The notes: generated from the sequence alone by a model not told the origin. DNA of 36,999 bases from Treponema saccharophilum DSM 2985 (GCF_000255555.1 NZ_AGRW01000024.1:1-36999), one strand, 5' to 3'; shown: positions 23,063-31,914, counted from the stretch's first letter. Made by a program: numbers and translations.

Positions 23063-24532
23063 TTAGTTTTTCACCATCTTGAAGTATGCCTGAAGGACGT
23101 TGTTCTCGACCTTCTTGCTGCCTGTCATCACCGACTGCGCCGAGCTGCTGTCGTAATTCGCGATTTCGCTCCTGAGAGCGTCGTCGCTGAGCCCCTTCTC
23201 CTCTGCATCTTCCGCAGCCTCAGCAATGCGGAGGACGACGACGTAGTTTCCGATGACGAGCGGCTCCGAGTATTCGCCGGTCTTGAGCTTGAACGCTTTC
23301 TCCCAGAAATTCTCGTTCCTGTCCGCGCCCGCGAGCGGGGCAACGTCCGTGGGAAGTTTTCCCGCAATCGTCGTGCTTCCGTAGTTGAGCGGGAACGGCT
23401 TCGTCGTGAAGCTCTCCGCACCCTCGGGAAGCTCAGCGCCTTCGCCCGCAACCGCCGCGCTCGCGATGTAGTCCTTCGCCTTCGCGACGAAGTAATCCTC
23501 GATTCTGCCGGATTCGTTCGACGTGATGTACCTCTTCGCGACGTCAAGCCCGTCCGGGGTCTCAAAGTCCGTTCCGGCCGTCTTTCCGTCCTTCCTGAAC
23601 ACGGTCCAGCCGCTTGCCGTCTTGACGACATCGGAGAACGCTCCGTCCGAGAGCGACTCGATTGCGCTGAGCGATGATTCGTCCGCGAGGATTCCCTTGA
23701 CCTGATACCGGTGCGCGGCAGTGACCTTTCCTTTCGCGTCCGTGTAGTTCTTCTCGGAATATTCCTCGGCAACAGCGTCGTCGAATGAAATCTCGCCGCC
23801 CGCAAGCTGCTTCTGCACTTTCTTCGCCGTCGCCTCATCGGAAATCGTTATCGCCGAGATGTCGAACTTGTCGAACAGCTCCTTGTTTCCCTCCGCGAAC
23901 GATTTTATCTCCGACTCGGGGTAGTTTGACTTGCTGAACGACACGATGTTGAACGCGCGCTTGTCCTCGCCCATTTTCTTGAGGAATGCGATTTCGGCGT
24001 CCGACGATTTGATTCCGTAGAGCTTCTTCCCGCCGACTTCCGTCTCCGAGCCGAAGATGTCGTCGTTGAACCTGCTGACGACGAGGTCCTTCTCCACGTT
24101 CTTCCTGAGCTCCTCCTTCTGGTTGTCGGAGTACATGCTGTATATTTTTGACGAATACTTGCCGGTCTCGTCCGAGTAGTAGCGGAGGAGGTTCCTGCTG
24201 ACGCTCTTCTTGCTCGGTTTGTACCCGACGGATTTCTCCGCCTCGCGCGCCGTCGTCGTCACGATTGCCGCGTTGAACGCCATGTTGTACAAATAGAAGG
24301 AATTCTGCTCGTCAAGGTTCACGCCCTGGTTCCTGTAGAAATTCGAGTAGTTGTTGACCGCCGTTGCGAAATCGGTTCCCGGCTTGAGCTCGATGGGCTT
24401 GCCGTCGTACTTCCCGAAAACCGGGTACGCGCCGTTCTGCCCGCCTCCGGCTTTTGCCGGGACGAATACGAATGCAACCGCCGCCAAAATGAAAATCAGG
24501 ACGGAGCCGATGTAAAGAAGAGGCTTTTTCAT
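23063..24532 (-). CDS. SurA/PpiD-like membrane-anchored peptidyl-prolyl isomerase
   Basis: A 489-residue protein with a single N-terminal membrane helix or uncleaved signal (PLLYIGSVLIFILAAVAFVFV) and the rest outside the cytoplasm. The N-terminal domain (about 50-190) is helical like SurA_N. A parvulin-type segment (about 220-325: FDISAITISDEATAKKVQKQLAGGEISFDDAVAEEYS...GAFSDVVKTASGWTVFRKDG) shows the usual rotamase pattern: a strand, an S-F-x-x-A helix, a surface loop and GWTVFR. It is probably a periplasmic foldase for outer-membrane or flagellar proteins. A consensus promoter and an AAGGAAAAA ribosome-binding site precede it. Confidence 0.78.
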   Translation of the reverse strand: MKKPLLYIGSVLIFILAAVAFVFVPAKAGGGQNGAYPVFGKYDGKPIELKPGTDFATAVNNYSNFYRNQGVNLDEQNSFYLYNMAFNAAIVTTTAREAEKSVGYKPSKKSVSRNLLRYYSDETGKYSSKIYSMYSDNQKEELRKNVEKDLVVSRFNDDIFGSETEVGGKKLYGIKSSDAEIAFLKKMGEDKRAFNIVSFSKSNYPESEIKSFAEGNKELFDKFDISAITISDEATAKKVQKQLAGGEISFDDAVAEEYSEKNYTDAKGKVTAAHRYQVKGILADESSLSAIESLSDGAFSDVVKTASGWTVFRKDGKTAGTDFETPDGLDVAKRYITSNESGRIEDYFVAKAKDYIASAAVAGEGAELPEGAESFTTKPFPLNYGSTTIAGKLPTDVAPLAGADRNENFWEKAFKLKTGEYSEPLVIGNYVVVLRIAEAAEDAEEKGLSDDALRSEIANYDSSSAQSVMTGSKKVENNVLQAYFKMVKN

Positions 24533-24577
24533 AAATTTTTTCCTTATTCTTGGATATTTGAAATATGTGAGACATGG

Positions 24578-24606
24578 ATTTTATCATCGTCAAAAATAGC
24601 TGTCAA
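24578..24606 (-). promoter_or_regulatory. Promoter for the foldase gene
   Basis: On the minus strand perfect TTGACA (24601-24606) and TAAAAT (24578-24583) are exactly 17 bases apart, about 45 bases upstream of the start. Confidence 0.8.
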
Positions 24607-24670
24607 CGATGGACGGGGCGCGCGTTTTTCGGCAATTCGCGCGTTTTTTGATTTTTTTTTCGCGATGGTG

Positions 24671-24699
24671 TTGACACGTTTTCCGCATTTCTGTATTAT
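24671..24699 (+). promoter_or_regulatory. Promoter for tRNA-Leu
   Basis: Perfect TTGACA (24671-24676) and TATTAT (24694-24699) are 17 bases apart; the start is about 6 bases before the mature tRNA. Confidence 0.85.
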
Positions 24700-24711
24700 C
24701 TAAACATCTTT

Positions 24712-24793
24712 GCGGGGATGGTGGAATTGGTAGACACGCTAGCTTGAGGTGCTAGTGGCGCAAGCTGTGCCTGTTCAAGTCAGGTTCTCCGCA
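24712..24793 (+). tRNA. tRNA-Leu (anticodon GAG)
   Basis: An 82-base class II tRNA. Acceptor GCGGGGA pairs with TCTCCGC; anticodon stem CTAGC/GCTAG holds the loop TTGAGGT with anticodon GAG; the long variable arm (TGGCGCAAGCTGT) is typical of leucine tRNAs; the T-arm is CCTGTTCAAGTCAGG. The discriminator is A and CCA is not encoded. Confidence 0.95.
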
Positions 24794-24796
24794 ACG

Positions 24797-24828
24797 GCGG
24801 CTTCCTAATCGGGAGCCGCTTTTTTTTT
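24797..24828 (+). terminator. Terminator after tRNA-Leu
   Basis: A 9-base-pair stem, GCGGCTTCC/GGGAGCCGC, with a five-base loop and nine T. Confidence 0.9.
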
Positions 24829-24906
24829 GTCTGCGCGGAATTTCCTTTTCAAATCGCTGAATTATCCAAAAAACGCTGATTTTTGAAAAAAAATATAACA
24901 GGGGTG

Positions 24907-24935
24907 TTGATTTCCGTCCTGTTGTGGTTTATTAT
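24907..24935 (+). promoter_or_regulatory. Promoter for the sugar-transport ATPase gene
   Basis: TTGATT (24907-24912) and TATTAT (24930-24935) are 17 bases apart. The leader is about 35 bases and contains AAGGAG (24966-24971). Confidence 0.75.
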
Positions 24936-24977
24936 CGGAAACATAATTCATAATCCCAATGTCATAAGGAGTAAAAC

Positions 24978-26129
24978 ATGGCAAAGGTTGAGCTTAAGGG
25001 CATCACAAAAATTTACGACGGGAATGTTCTCGCTGTCGAGAAGTCGAACGTAACAATCGAGGACAAAGAGTTCTGCGTTTTCGTAGGACCGTCTGGCTGC
25101 GGAAAGTCAACGACGCTCCGCATGGTCGCGGGTCTTGAGGACATCACCGCTGGTGAGCTTCTCATCGACGGCGAGCTTATGAACGATGTTCCGCCGAAAG
25201 ACCGCAACATCGCGATGGTTTTCCAGAACTACGCTCTCTATCCGCACATGACCGTTTTCGACAACATGGCGTTCGGTCTCAAGCTCCGCAAGGTTGACAA
25301 GGCTGAGATTAAGCGCAAGGTTGATGAGGCGGCTAAGATGCTCGACCTTACGACATACCTTGACCGCAAGCCGAAGGCTCTCTCCGGTGGACAGAGGCAG
25401 CGCGTCGCAGTCGGCCGCGCAATCGTCCGCTCTCCGAAAGTATTCTTGTTCGACGAGCCGCTCTCGAACCTCGACGCGAAGCTCCGCGTAACGATGCGCT
25501 CCGAGATTTCTAACCTCCATCACAGGTTGCAGGCGACGATGATTTACGTTACCCACGACCAGATTGAGGCTATGACGATGGGTACGAAAATCGTCGTCAT
25601 GTCAGAGAAGAGAATCCAGCAGATTGGCGCTCCGCTCTATCTGTACAACCACCCGATCAACAAATTCGTCGCGGGCTTCATCGGAACGCCGCCGATGAAC
25701 TTCTTCACGCTCAGAATCGCCGAGAAGGACGGAAGGGTCGTCGCTGAGGAAGGCTCGTTCACGCTCGTTCCGACTCCGGAGCAGCAGAAGTCCCTCAAGG
25801 ATAAGGGCTATGTCGGCAAGGAAGTTTACTTCGGCATCCGCCCGGAGGACATCCACTATCAGGCTTCACCCGCGGCCGAGAACAACATGCAGCTCAAGGT
25901 TACGAACAAGGAGCCGCTCGGTGCGGACACTCACGTGTTCGTTCAGGTAAAGGACAAGACAATCGTCGCGCGCGTCGCGCCGGAGGTCGAGGTTCAGCTC
26001 GGCGACTCAATCAACTTCACGCCGGATATGTCAAAGGCGAAGTTCTTCGATTTGAGCACAGAGGTCAACATCTGCGAGGAAATCAAGAATACATGGAGCG
26101 ACACGAACTCTTCAAAGGGTGCGAAATAA
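24978..26129 (+). CDS. ugpC: UgpC/MsmK/MalK-type ABC transporter ATP-binding protein
   Basis: A 383-residue ATPase of the carbohydrate (CUT1) importer class. Walker A GPSGCGKST (residues 37-45), signature LSGGQRQR (135-142), Walker B VFLFDEPLSNLD, H-loop VTHDQIEAMTM. The C-terminal TOBE/regulatory domain (from about 240) is present, with YNHPINKFVAGFIGTPPMNF, the usual MalK-UgpC signature. Such stand-alone ATPases often energise several sugar or glycerol-3-phosphate importers. No permease or binding protein is nearby, which suits a shared subunit. It has its own promoter and terminator and codon use (many GCT, TCT, TCA) that suggests high expression. The exact sugar is unknown; the gene symbol is a family label. 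Confidence 0.92.
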   Translation: MAKVELKGITKIYDGNVLAVEKSNVTIEDKEFCVFVGPSGCGKSTTLRMVAGLEDITAGELLIDGELMNDVPPKDRNIAMVFQNYALYPHMTVFDNMAFGLKLRKVDKAEIKRKVDEAAKMLDLTTYLDRKPKALSGGQRQRVAVGRAIVRSPKVFLFDEPLSNLDAKLRVTMRSEISNLHHRLQATMIYVTHDQIEAMTMGTKIVVMSEKRIQQIGAPLYLYNHPINKFVAGFIGTPPMNFFTLRIAEKDGRVVAEEGSFTLVPTPEQQKSLKDKGYVGKEVYFGIRPEDIHYQASPAAENNMQLKVTNKEPLGADTHVFVQVKDKTIVARVAPEVEVQLGDSINFTPDMSKAKFFDLSTEVNICEEIKNTWSDTNSSKGAK

Positions 26130-26182
26130 CGCTTTTATGATTCGTTCCGTGCGGGGATGATGCAGCGCTTCCCCGCGCAACG

Positions 26183-26217
26183 GCACCGTCCCGGTTTTTC
26201 GGGCGGTGCTTTTTTTG
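26183..26217 (+). terminator. Terminator after the ugpC-like gene
   Basis: GCACCG and CCCG pair with CGGG and CGGTGC (one base bulged), followed by eight T. A second hairpin, GCGGGGA/TCCCCGC, lies just upstream (26154-26177). Confidence 0.85.
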
Positions 26218-26243
26218 TGCGTTTTTACTTCCGATAAAAGAAT

Positions 26244-28160
26244 ATGCTAAAAAAGAATGCGATTGTTATTTACAAGAACCTGCCGGCATTGGTGAAGGAC
26301 GTCGACGGGGATAAATTCGTCGTCGAGTGGTGCGCGTCCCGTGCGAGCGCAGGCGGGAAAAAGGCCGTCTATGCGGAGCAGCGGGTGCGCGAGAAGGATG
26401 TCGTCCCGCTCGTCCTGGAATGCGGCGAGTCGGGGCATGCGTTCCTCGACAAGATGCTTGCGTTTGCGGACGCCGCCTGCGCTGAGAATTCTGAGGCGGG
26501 AAAGCAGATTGCGGAGGTCCACGAGCTCCTTCTGGGCGATGGAGAGACGGCATCGGCTCCGATTTCGTTCGGCGATGTCGTCGATTTGATGAAAGGGGCG
26601 CTCGTTCCTGTCGAGGTGTGGGGGCTTTTTTCCGCGCTCCGCGACTCGTATGAATTCAAGGTGGAAACGGTCGACGGATCCGTGATGCTCGTCCCGAGAA
26701 GCATGGACGAGATTGCCGCGATGAAGAAGAAGGATTTTGAGAAGGAACATGCCGAGGAAATTCGGGCTGCCTTTATCGCGCGGCTGAAGGAAGGTAAGCT
26801 TCTGCCCGAGGATTCCGTCTTCATGACGGAGGTCGAGACGGTCGCGCTCGGAAAAACGGACAAGAGCCGCGTCATGAAGGATGCCGGAATCGCGGAGACG
26901 CCCGAGAACGCGCACCGGCTGCTTCTCGAAACAGGCATTTGGGAGATGACGCGCAATCCCTATCCGCTGAGGTGGGGGCTGAGCGCGAAAAGCGCGAGCG
27001 AGCCGCTTCCGCCTCCGCCCGACGAGGAGCGGGTGAGAATTCCCGGCATTTCGTATGCGATAGACAACGCGTGGTCGAACGACCCGGACGACGCCATCGG
27101 CTGGGACGGGGAATTCCTTTGGGTGCACATCGCCGACCCTGCGAGCGCCGTCTCCCCCGACTCGAAAATCGACAAAATCGCCCGCGACCGTGGCGCGACG
27201 CTCTACATTCCCGAGGGAACGAGCATGATGCTCGCGCCGAACTGCCTCGAGAACTACGCGCTCGGCCTTTCCGAGGAAAGCAAGGCGCTGTCGTTCAAAA
27301 TCCGACTCGCTGATGACGGGAGCGTCGATTCGTGCGAGGTTTTGCGGACGATTGTCTCCGTGAAACGATATTCGTACGAGCAGGCCGACGAGCTCAAGGA
27401 ATCGCCCGAGCTCAAGCCGCTTTTCGAAATCGGGCGGCGGAATTTCGAGCGGAGATGCAGGCGGGGCGCGGTCAGCATCGAGATTCCCGAAGTCCACATA
27501 ACTGTTGAGCCGGAGACGAAGAAAGTTTCGATTGAGCCGACCCCGCATCCCGAGAGCGCGGAGGTCGTCAGGGAGGCGATGCTTCTTGCGGGGGAGGGCG
27601 CCGCGCTTTTCGCGTTCAGGAACAAAATTCCGTTCCCGTTCATCGCTCAGGAAATCCCGGAGATTCCGTCGGACATTCCCGAGGGGCTTGCTGGTCAGTT
27701 CCGCCTGCGACGCTGCATGAGAAGGAGAAACGTCGGGCTTTCCCCGTCGCCGCACGGCGGGCTCGGGCTTTCGATGTATTCCCAGGTCACGTCCCCGCTC
27801 AGGCGCTACGGCGACCTCATCTCGCACCAGCAGCTCCGCTCGTTCATACGGGGGGAGAAGATGATAGACAAGGACGAGATGCTCATGAGGATGAGCGCGG
27901 GAGAGGCGGCTGCGCAGGCTTCCAAGAAGGCGGAGCGGAACAGTCGCATGCATTGGACGCTCGTCTATCTCCTTCAGAATCCCGGAAAGGAATTCGACGC
28001 CGTTTGCGTTGACCGCTCCCGCGACGTCCCGCAGTTCTTCATCCCCGAGATTGGTCTTGAGATTCAGCTGGCGTCGGAAGCCGCGCTCAACGATGTCGTC
28101 CGCGTGAAGGTGTCCCGCGTCGACATCCCGACGCTCGCCGCCGTTTTCGCCGCCGTCTGA
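26244..28160 (+). CDS. RNase II/R-family (RNB domain) exoribonuclease
   Basis: A 638-residue 3'-5' exoribonuclease. The RNB catalytic site is complete: YAIDNAWSNDPDDAIGWDG carries the four aspartates in the order seen in RNase II (D..6..D.DD), followed by VHIADPASAV. The conserved YSQVTSPLRRYGDLISHQQL motif is also present. The N-terminal 200 residues do not show the canonical cold-shock domains; the C-terminal part is short, so a full S1 domain is not evident. The family is typical of spirochaetes and cyanobacteria-like short RNB proteins. The ATG lacks a convincing ribosome-binding site. A strong terminator follows. Substrate (mRNA or structured RNA) is unknown. Confidence 0.85.
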   Translation: MLKKNAIVIYKNLPALVKDVDGDKFVVEWCASRASAGGKKAVYAEQRVREKDVVPLVLECGESGHAFLDKMLAFADAACAENSEAGKQIAEVHELLLGDGETASAPISFGDVVDLMKGALVPVEVWGLFSALRDSYEFKVETVDGSVMLVPRSMDEIAAMKKKDFEKEHAEEIRAAFIARLKEGKLLPEDSVFMTEVETVALGKTDKSRVMKDAGIAETPENAHRLLLETGIWEMTRNPYPLRWGLSAKSASEPLPPPPDEERVRIPGISYAIDNAWSNDPDDAIGWDGEFLWVHIADPASAVSPDSKIDKIARDRGATLYIPEGTSMMLAPNCLENYALGLSEESKALSFKIRLADDGSVDSCEVLRTIVSVKRYSYEQADELKESPELKPLFEIGRRNFERRCRRGAVSIEIPEVHITVEPETKKVSIEPTPHPESAEVVREAMLLAGEGAALFAFRNKIPFPFIAQEIPEIPSDIPEGLAGQFRLRRCMRRRNVGLSPSPHGGLGLSMYSQVTSPLRRYGDLISHQQLRSFIRGEKMIDKDEMLMRMSAGEAAAQASKKAERNSRMHWTLVYLLQNPGKEFDAVCVDRSRDVPQFFIPEIGLEIQLASEAALNDVVRVKVSRVDIPTLAAVFAAV

Positions 28161-28182
28161 TTTCTTTGACGACCTTTTTGAC

Positions 28183-28240
28183 GCACCTCCTGAGCCGTGC
28201 GGACGCAAACGCCGTCCGGTTTCGGGAGGTGCATTTTTTT
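28183..28240 (+). terminator. Terminator after the RNB gene
   Basis: GCACCTCC pairs with GGAGGTGC, with an inner GGACG/CGTCC stem, followed by a run of seven T. The gap up to 28413 shows no further gene. Confidence 0.85.
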
Positions 28241-28413
28241 GTGCGGATTCTCTTATTTTTCTCTTAGCCGTTTTTTATGATTGCAGAAAAGGCCTGCGTG
28301 AAAATCAAAGACTGTGTTCGGAAAAACGAGGGAAATTCGTTCTGGATGGCGCTGGAAATCAGGTGCCCGCCGGAAAGCCGGACAGGAAAAAAAGATATAA
28401 CGGGAGGCTGGAT

Positions 28414-30339
28414 ATGAAAAAACGCGGCTGCTTTTCGCTTTTCGCGCTTTTTTGCGTGGTTGCCGCCGGATGTTCGGGCGGATTTGACGATTCTTCGGAA
28501 AAGGACGGCGCATCGGGCAAGACGGATTCGGCGGGCGCCATTTACGATGACGGGAGCACTACCGACTATGATGACGAGTCGAGCGCCGGTGCGACGGGGT
28601 TCGTGGAGGATGATTTATACGAAAACTTCAGCGCGGACGGCACCGTGTATGTGAGATTTGACGGAACTGCGGTGAGCGCATGGCTTGGGGACGGCTCTTC
28701 CGGCACGGTCACGGCAAGCACGACTGAAACGTCGCTCGGAACGGTTTTCGACAAAAAAATTACCGTCGTTCTGAGCGGGAACGCCGTCCAGGATGAGGCG
28801 GGCGGCACGGACGAATCTTCCAACGGCGTAATCATCCAGTACAAGGGCACGGGAAAAATCAAATATGTCCTGTCAGGAACGTATACGGGGACGGTGTTCA
28901 TCAAAAACAAGGGCGCGGATGCGGCAGTCGTCCTGAACAACGTGAGCATCACGAGCGATTCCGGCGCGGGACCCGTCCTTCGGCTGTCGTCCGAGCTCCG
29001 CACGTTCATTGTCGTCCCGGAATCAAGCGAGAACATGCTGTGCGATACGCGGGTCCTGAACCAAAGCCAGACTATGTACGACGACAAAAAAGGCTCCGTC
29101 TATGCGAAGGGCGCGCTGATTTTTACGGGCGAAAGCTCTGAAAGCGCGGGCGGAACGCTCACCGTTACGAACAGCGGCTACAAGCACGCGATTTATTCGA
29201 AAGACTACATCAGAATCGCGGATGTGAAGCTGAACGCGATTGTAGAGGGAACGACCGGGCGCGACTGCATGCGGAGCCTGAATGCCGTGATAATCGACGG
29301 CGGAACAATCAGCCTCACCGGAAACGGCACCGTAACCGATGACGAGAGCGCCGGAATCAAGGTCGAGGGCGAGGATGCCGACGAGGATGATTTGACTGTG
29401 GAGTACACTGCCGGCGCGGGGTTCGTCATCATCAACGGAGGGACAATCACGATAAACACCGTCGCGAAGGGAATCACCGCTCACTGGAAGTCGGACGAAA
29501 GCGCGATTTCCTCTTCCGGTTACACACAGAAATCGAACACGTCGCTTTTGTGCGGGAACCTGCTGGACGGGACGAGCGCGACCGTTCCCGACCCGTATGT
29601 CGAAATCAACGGCGGAAAAATCAGCATCACGACGACGGGAACTCCTTACGAGGACACGTCCACCGGCGCGAAATGCTCCCCGGAAGGAATCGAGGCGAAG
29701 GGGAACCTGACGATAAACGCGGGCACGCTCTCGCTCTGCTGCACCGACGATGCGATAAACGCGGGCGGCTCAATCCGCATCAACGGCGGGGCTGTTTATG
29801 CGTACAGCTCGAAAAACGATGCGATCGACGCGAATGGTTCCGGCGGAATCACCATCTCCGGAGGGGTCGTCGTCGCCATCGGAATCAACAGCCCGGAATG
29901 CGCCTTCGACTGCGACAGCTACCCGCTGAAAATCGAAGGCGGGCTGCTCGTCGGCCTGGGGACGAACAATTACACAGCTCCTAAAAACTGCACGCAAAGC
30001 ACCGTCGTCCTTTCAAGCAGCTATTACGGCAGCGCGGACACGACGATGGCGGTTACGGATTCCGGCGGAACCCCCGTGTTCGCCTACACGCTCCCGTCAA
30101 GCACGGGAACGATAATGGTTCTCTCCTCTCCGAAAATCGAGGCGGGGACGACCTACACCGTGAAGAGCGGGGTGAGCGCGAGCGGCGGAACGAGATTCCA
30201 CAATTTGTATACGAGCCTTCCCGAGATTTCCGGTGGCACGAGCCGGACGACATTCTGCACGTCATCCGGAAATTATGTGGCGACCGTCTCGAGCGCGGGC
30301 ACGAATCCCGGCGCGCAGGAAGGCACGCGGACGCGCTGA
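28414..30339 (+). CDS. Carbohydrate-binding lipoprotein (Cthe_2159-like)
   Basis: A 641-residue lipoprotein: signal ends VVAAGC (Cys20), then an acidic linker. The rest resembles the Cthe_2159/DUF4353 family, a parallel beta-helix that binds pectin or cellulose: IQYKGTGKIKYVLSGTYTGTVFIKN, then repeated turns of the type INGGTITINT, INGGKISITTTG, INAGTLSLCCTDDAINAGG and INGGAVYAYSSKNDAIDANG, i.e. one coil about every 20-30 residues. Such proteins are found in gut and rumen bacteria and fit a plant-fibre habitat. No catalytic domain is visible, so it may be a surface adhesin or sugar-binding scaffold. I use the ATG at 28414, preceded by GGGAGG. The frame opens earlier but adds no signal peptide. 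Confidence 0.8.
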   Translation: MKKRGCFSLFALFCVVAAGCSGGFDDSSEKDGASGKTDSAGAIYDDGSTTDYDDESSAGATGFVEDDLYENFSADGTVYVRFDGTAVSAWLGDGSSGTVTASTTETSLGTVFDKKITVVLSGNAVQDEAGGTDESSNGVIIQYKGTGKIKYVLSGTYTGTVFIKNKGADAAVVLNNVSITSDSGAGPVLRLSSELRTFIVVPESSENMLCDTRVLNQSQTMYDDKKGSVYAKGALIFTGESSESAGGTLTVTNSGYKHAIYSKDYIRIADVKLNAIVEGTTGRDCMRSLNAVIIDGGTISLTGNGTVTDDESAGIKVEGEDADEDDLTVEYTAGAGFVIINGGTITINTVAKGITAHWKSDESAISSSGYTQKSNTSLLCGNLLDGTSATVPDPYVEINGGKISITTTGTPYEDTSTGAKCSPEGIEAKGNLTINAGTLSLCCTDDAINAGGSIRINGGAVYAYSSKNDAIDANGSGGITISGGVVVAIGINSPECAFDCDSYPLKIEGGLLVGLGTNNYTAPKNCTQSTVVLSSSYYGSADTTMAVTDSGGTPVFAYTLPSSTGTIMVLSSPKIEAGTTYTVKSGVSASGGTRFHNLYTSLPEISGGTSRTTFCTSSGNYVATVSSAGTNPGAQEGTRTR

Positions 30340-30381
30340 ACCGCCTGTTCGGAAATACTTCTCCCATAAATCGACGCATTG

Positions 30382-30390
30382 TGCTAGAAT
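30382..30390 (+). promoter_or_regulatory. Candidate extended -10 promoter for lysC
   Basis: TGCTAGAAT is an extended -10 (TG-N-TAGAAT). No good -35 is seen. A GC-rich hairpin (30393-30417) lies in the resulting leader, without a T-tract. Confidence 0.35.
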
Positions 30391-30444
30391 CACCGCGTCC
30401 CGGCTTTTTCGGGCGGAAATCGCAAAAACAAAGGAAGAAGAACG

Positions 30445-31770
30445 ATGATTGTGATGAAATTCGGCGGCAGTTCCGTGGCGAACGCGGAGAGGATTCGGCA
30501 TGTTGCGGAAATTATTCGGGCGTATGCGGAGAAGAGGCCGGCGGTCGTGCTTTCGGCGATGGGCGACACGACGGACCATCTTCTGGAGGCTGCTGACGCG
30601 GCAGTCGGCGGAACCGTCGACATCGAGAAGGTCGAGAAGCTGCATTTCGACACCGCCCGCGAGCTTGGAATCGACGTTCCGGCTATCGCGGAGCTTCTCG
30701 GGGAGCTGAGGACGCTCCTCACGGGAATTTCGATGCTCCACGAGCTCACGCGCCGCACGCGCGACTATCTCGTATCGTTCGGCGAGCGCATGAGCGTGCG
30801 CATGATGGCGGCGTACCTCCAGAAACTCGGGACGCCCGCGCGTTTCTATGATGCCTGGGATGTCGGCATGGTCTCCGACTCGAACTACATGTCGGCGGAG
30901 CTGCTCGACGAAGTTTGGGAGAACATTCCCCGTTGCCTCGGCGACTACAAGTCGGGCGCGCAGAAAGAAATTCCGATTGTCACGGGTTTCATCGCGAAGG
31001 ACAAGAACGGAATCATCACCACGCTCGGACGCGGCGGAAGCGACCTTTCGGCGACGATGATTGGCGCGGCGATGGGCGCGGAGGAAATCCAGACGTGGAA
31101 GGACGTCGACGGAATCCTCACGACTGACCCGCGCGTCGTCAAGGAGGCGCGCCCCGTGCCCGAAGTCACCTACGAGGAGGCGCAGGAGCTTGCGATGTTC
31201 GGCTCTCAGGTTCTCCACCCTCGCTCGATGATTCCGTGCCGCAGGACGGGAACGCCCGTTCGCGTCAAGAATTCCTACAACATAAAAAGCCCCGGCTCCG
31301 TCATCGTCGAGAAGCATTCGGGAGAGACGCCCCGCGTGACCGCGATAACGAGCGTCAAGGGCGTGACACTCATCGACATCGAAAGCTCGCGTATGCTCGG
31401 CGCCGCGGGATTCCTCGCGCACATCTTCAACCAGTTCCTCAAATGGGAGCTTTCGATTGACGTCATCGCCACGAGCGAGGTTTCCGTCTCCCTCACCGTC
31501 AACACGAAAAAAGACCTTTCCGGGCTCGTCGCCGATTTGGAGAAGGCTTCGAAGGTCGTCGTCAAGAAGGACAAGGCAATCGTCACGATAATCTGCGACG
31601 CGACGCGCTCCTCGTCGATTCTCTCCGACGTTTTCACGGCGCTCGGCCGGGAGGGCGTCAACGTCCAGATGATTTCGCAGGGCGCGAGCAAGGTCAACAT
31701 ATCCATGCTCGTCGATGCTTCCGAGGCGAACCGCGTCGTTCAGATTCTCCACGGCGCGCTCTTCGGCTAA
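30445..31770 (+). CDS. lysC: Aspartate kinase
   Basis: A 441-residue aspartokinase that phosphorylates aspartate, the first step to lysine, threonine, methionine and diaminopimelate. It begins MIVMKFGGSSVANAERI (kinase loop KFGGSSV), with FIAKDKNGIITTLGRGGSDLSA and WKDVDGILTTDPRVV as in the family. The last 140 residues hold two ACT domains (TLIDIESSRMLGAAGFLAHIF and VTIICDATRS...LGREGVNVQMISQGASKVNISMLVD), so feedback inhibition by amino acids is expected. There is no fused homoserine dehydrogenase. An AAAGGAAGAAG site precedes the ATG. The next gene, dapB, belongs to the same pathway but lies behind a terminator. Confidence 0.96.
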   Translation: MIVMKFGGSSVANAERIRHVAEIIRAYAEKRPAVVLSAMGDTTDHLLEAADAAVGGTVDIEKVEKLHFDTARELGIDVPAIAELLGELRTLLTGISMLHELTRRTRDYLVSFGERMSVRMMAAYLQKLGTPARFYDAWDVGMVSDSNYMSAELLDEVWENIPRCLGDYKSGAQKEIPIVTGFIAKDKNGIITTLGRGGSDLSATMIGAAMGAEEIQTWKDVDGILTTDPRVVKEARPVPEVTYEEAQELAMFGSQVLHPRSMIPCRRTGTPVRVKNSYNIKSPGSVIVEKHSGETPRVTAITSVKGVTLIDIESSRMLGAAGFLAHIFNQFLKWELSIDVIATSEVSVSLTVNTKKDLSGLVADLEKASKVVVKKDKAIVTIICDATRSSSILSDVFTALGREGVNVQMISQGASKVNISMLVDASEANRVVQILHGALFG

Positions 31771-31780
31771 TTCTCCGGCG

Positions 31781-31813
31781 GGGCGGGCATCCGTCCGTTT
31801 CCCGCCCGTTTTT
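31781..31813 (+). terminator. Terminator after lysC
   Basis: GGGCGGG (31781-31787) and CCCGCCC (31801-31807) form a perfect 7-base-pair stem, followed by GTTTTT. Confidence 0.7.
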
Positions 31814-31852
31814 CGGGGATGCCTCGGGGCATTCCGGGCTATTTTTCAAGAC

Positions 31853-31885
31853 GCCTTCCCCGTTTTTCGTGGGAGGCTTGCTTTT
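31853..31885 (+). terminator. Second hairpin before dapB (possible attenuator)
   Basis: GCCTTCC (31853-31859) pairs with GGGAGGC (31871-31877, one T-G pair), followed by TTGCTTTT. It lies about 30 bases before the dapB start, so it could attenuate read-through from lysC. Confidence 0.4.
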
Positions 31886-31914
31886 CCGGCAGTTTTTATA
31901 GAAAGGAGTTCTGA

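Noticed and set aside
26247-28208. 653-codon minus-strand open frame opposite the RNB gene.
   Set aside because: Shadow of the codon bias of the RNB gene, which has complete catalytic motifs.
30393-30417. GC-rich hairpin before lysC as a terminator of the lipoprotein gene.
   Set aside because: There is no T-tract behind it; it is mentioned only as a leader hairpin.
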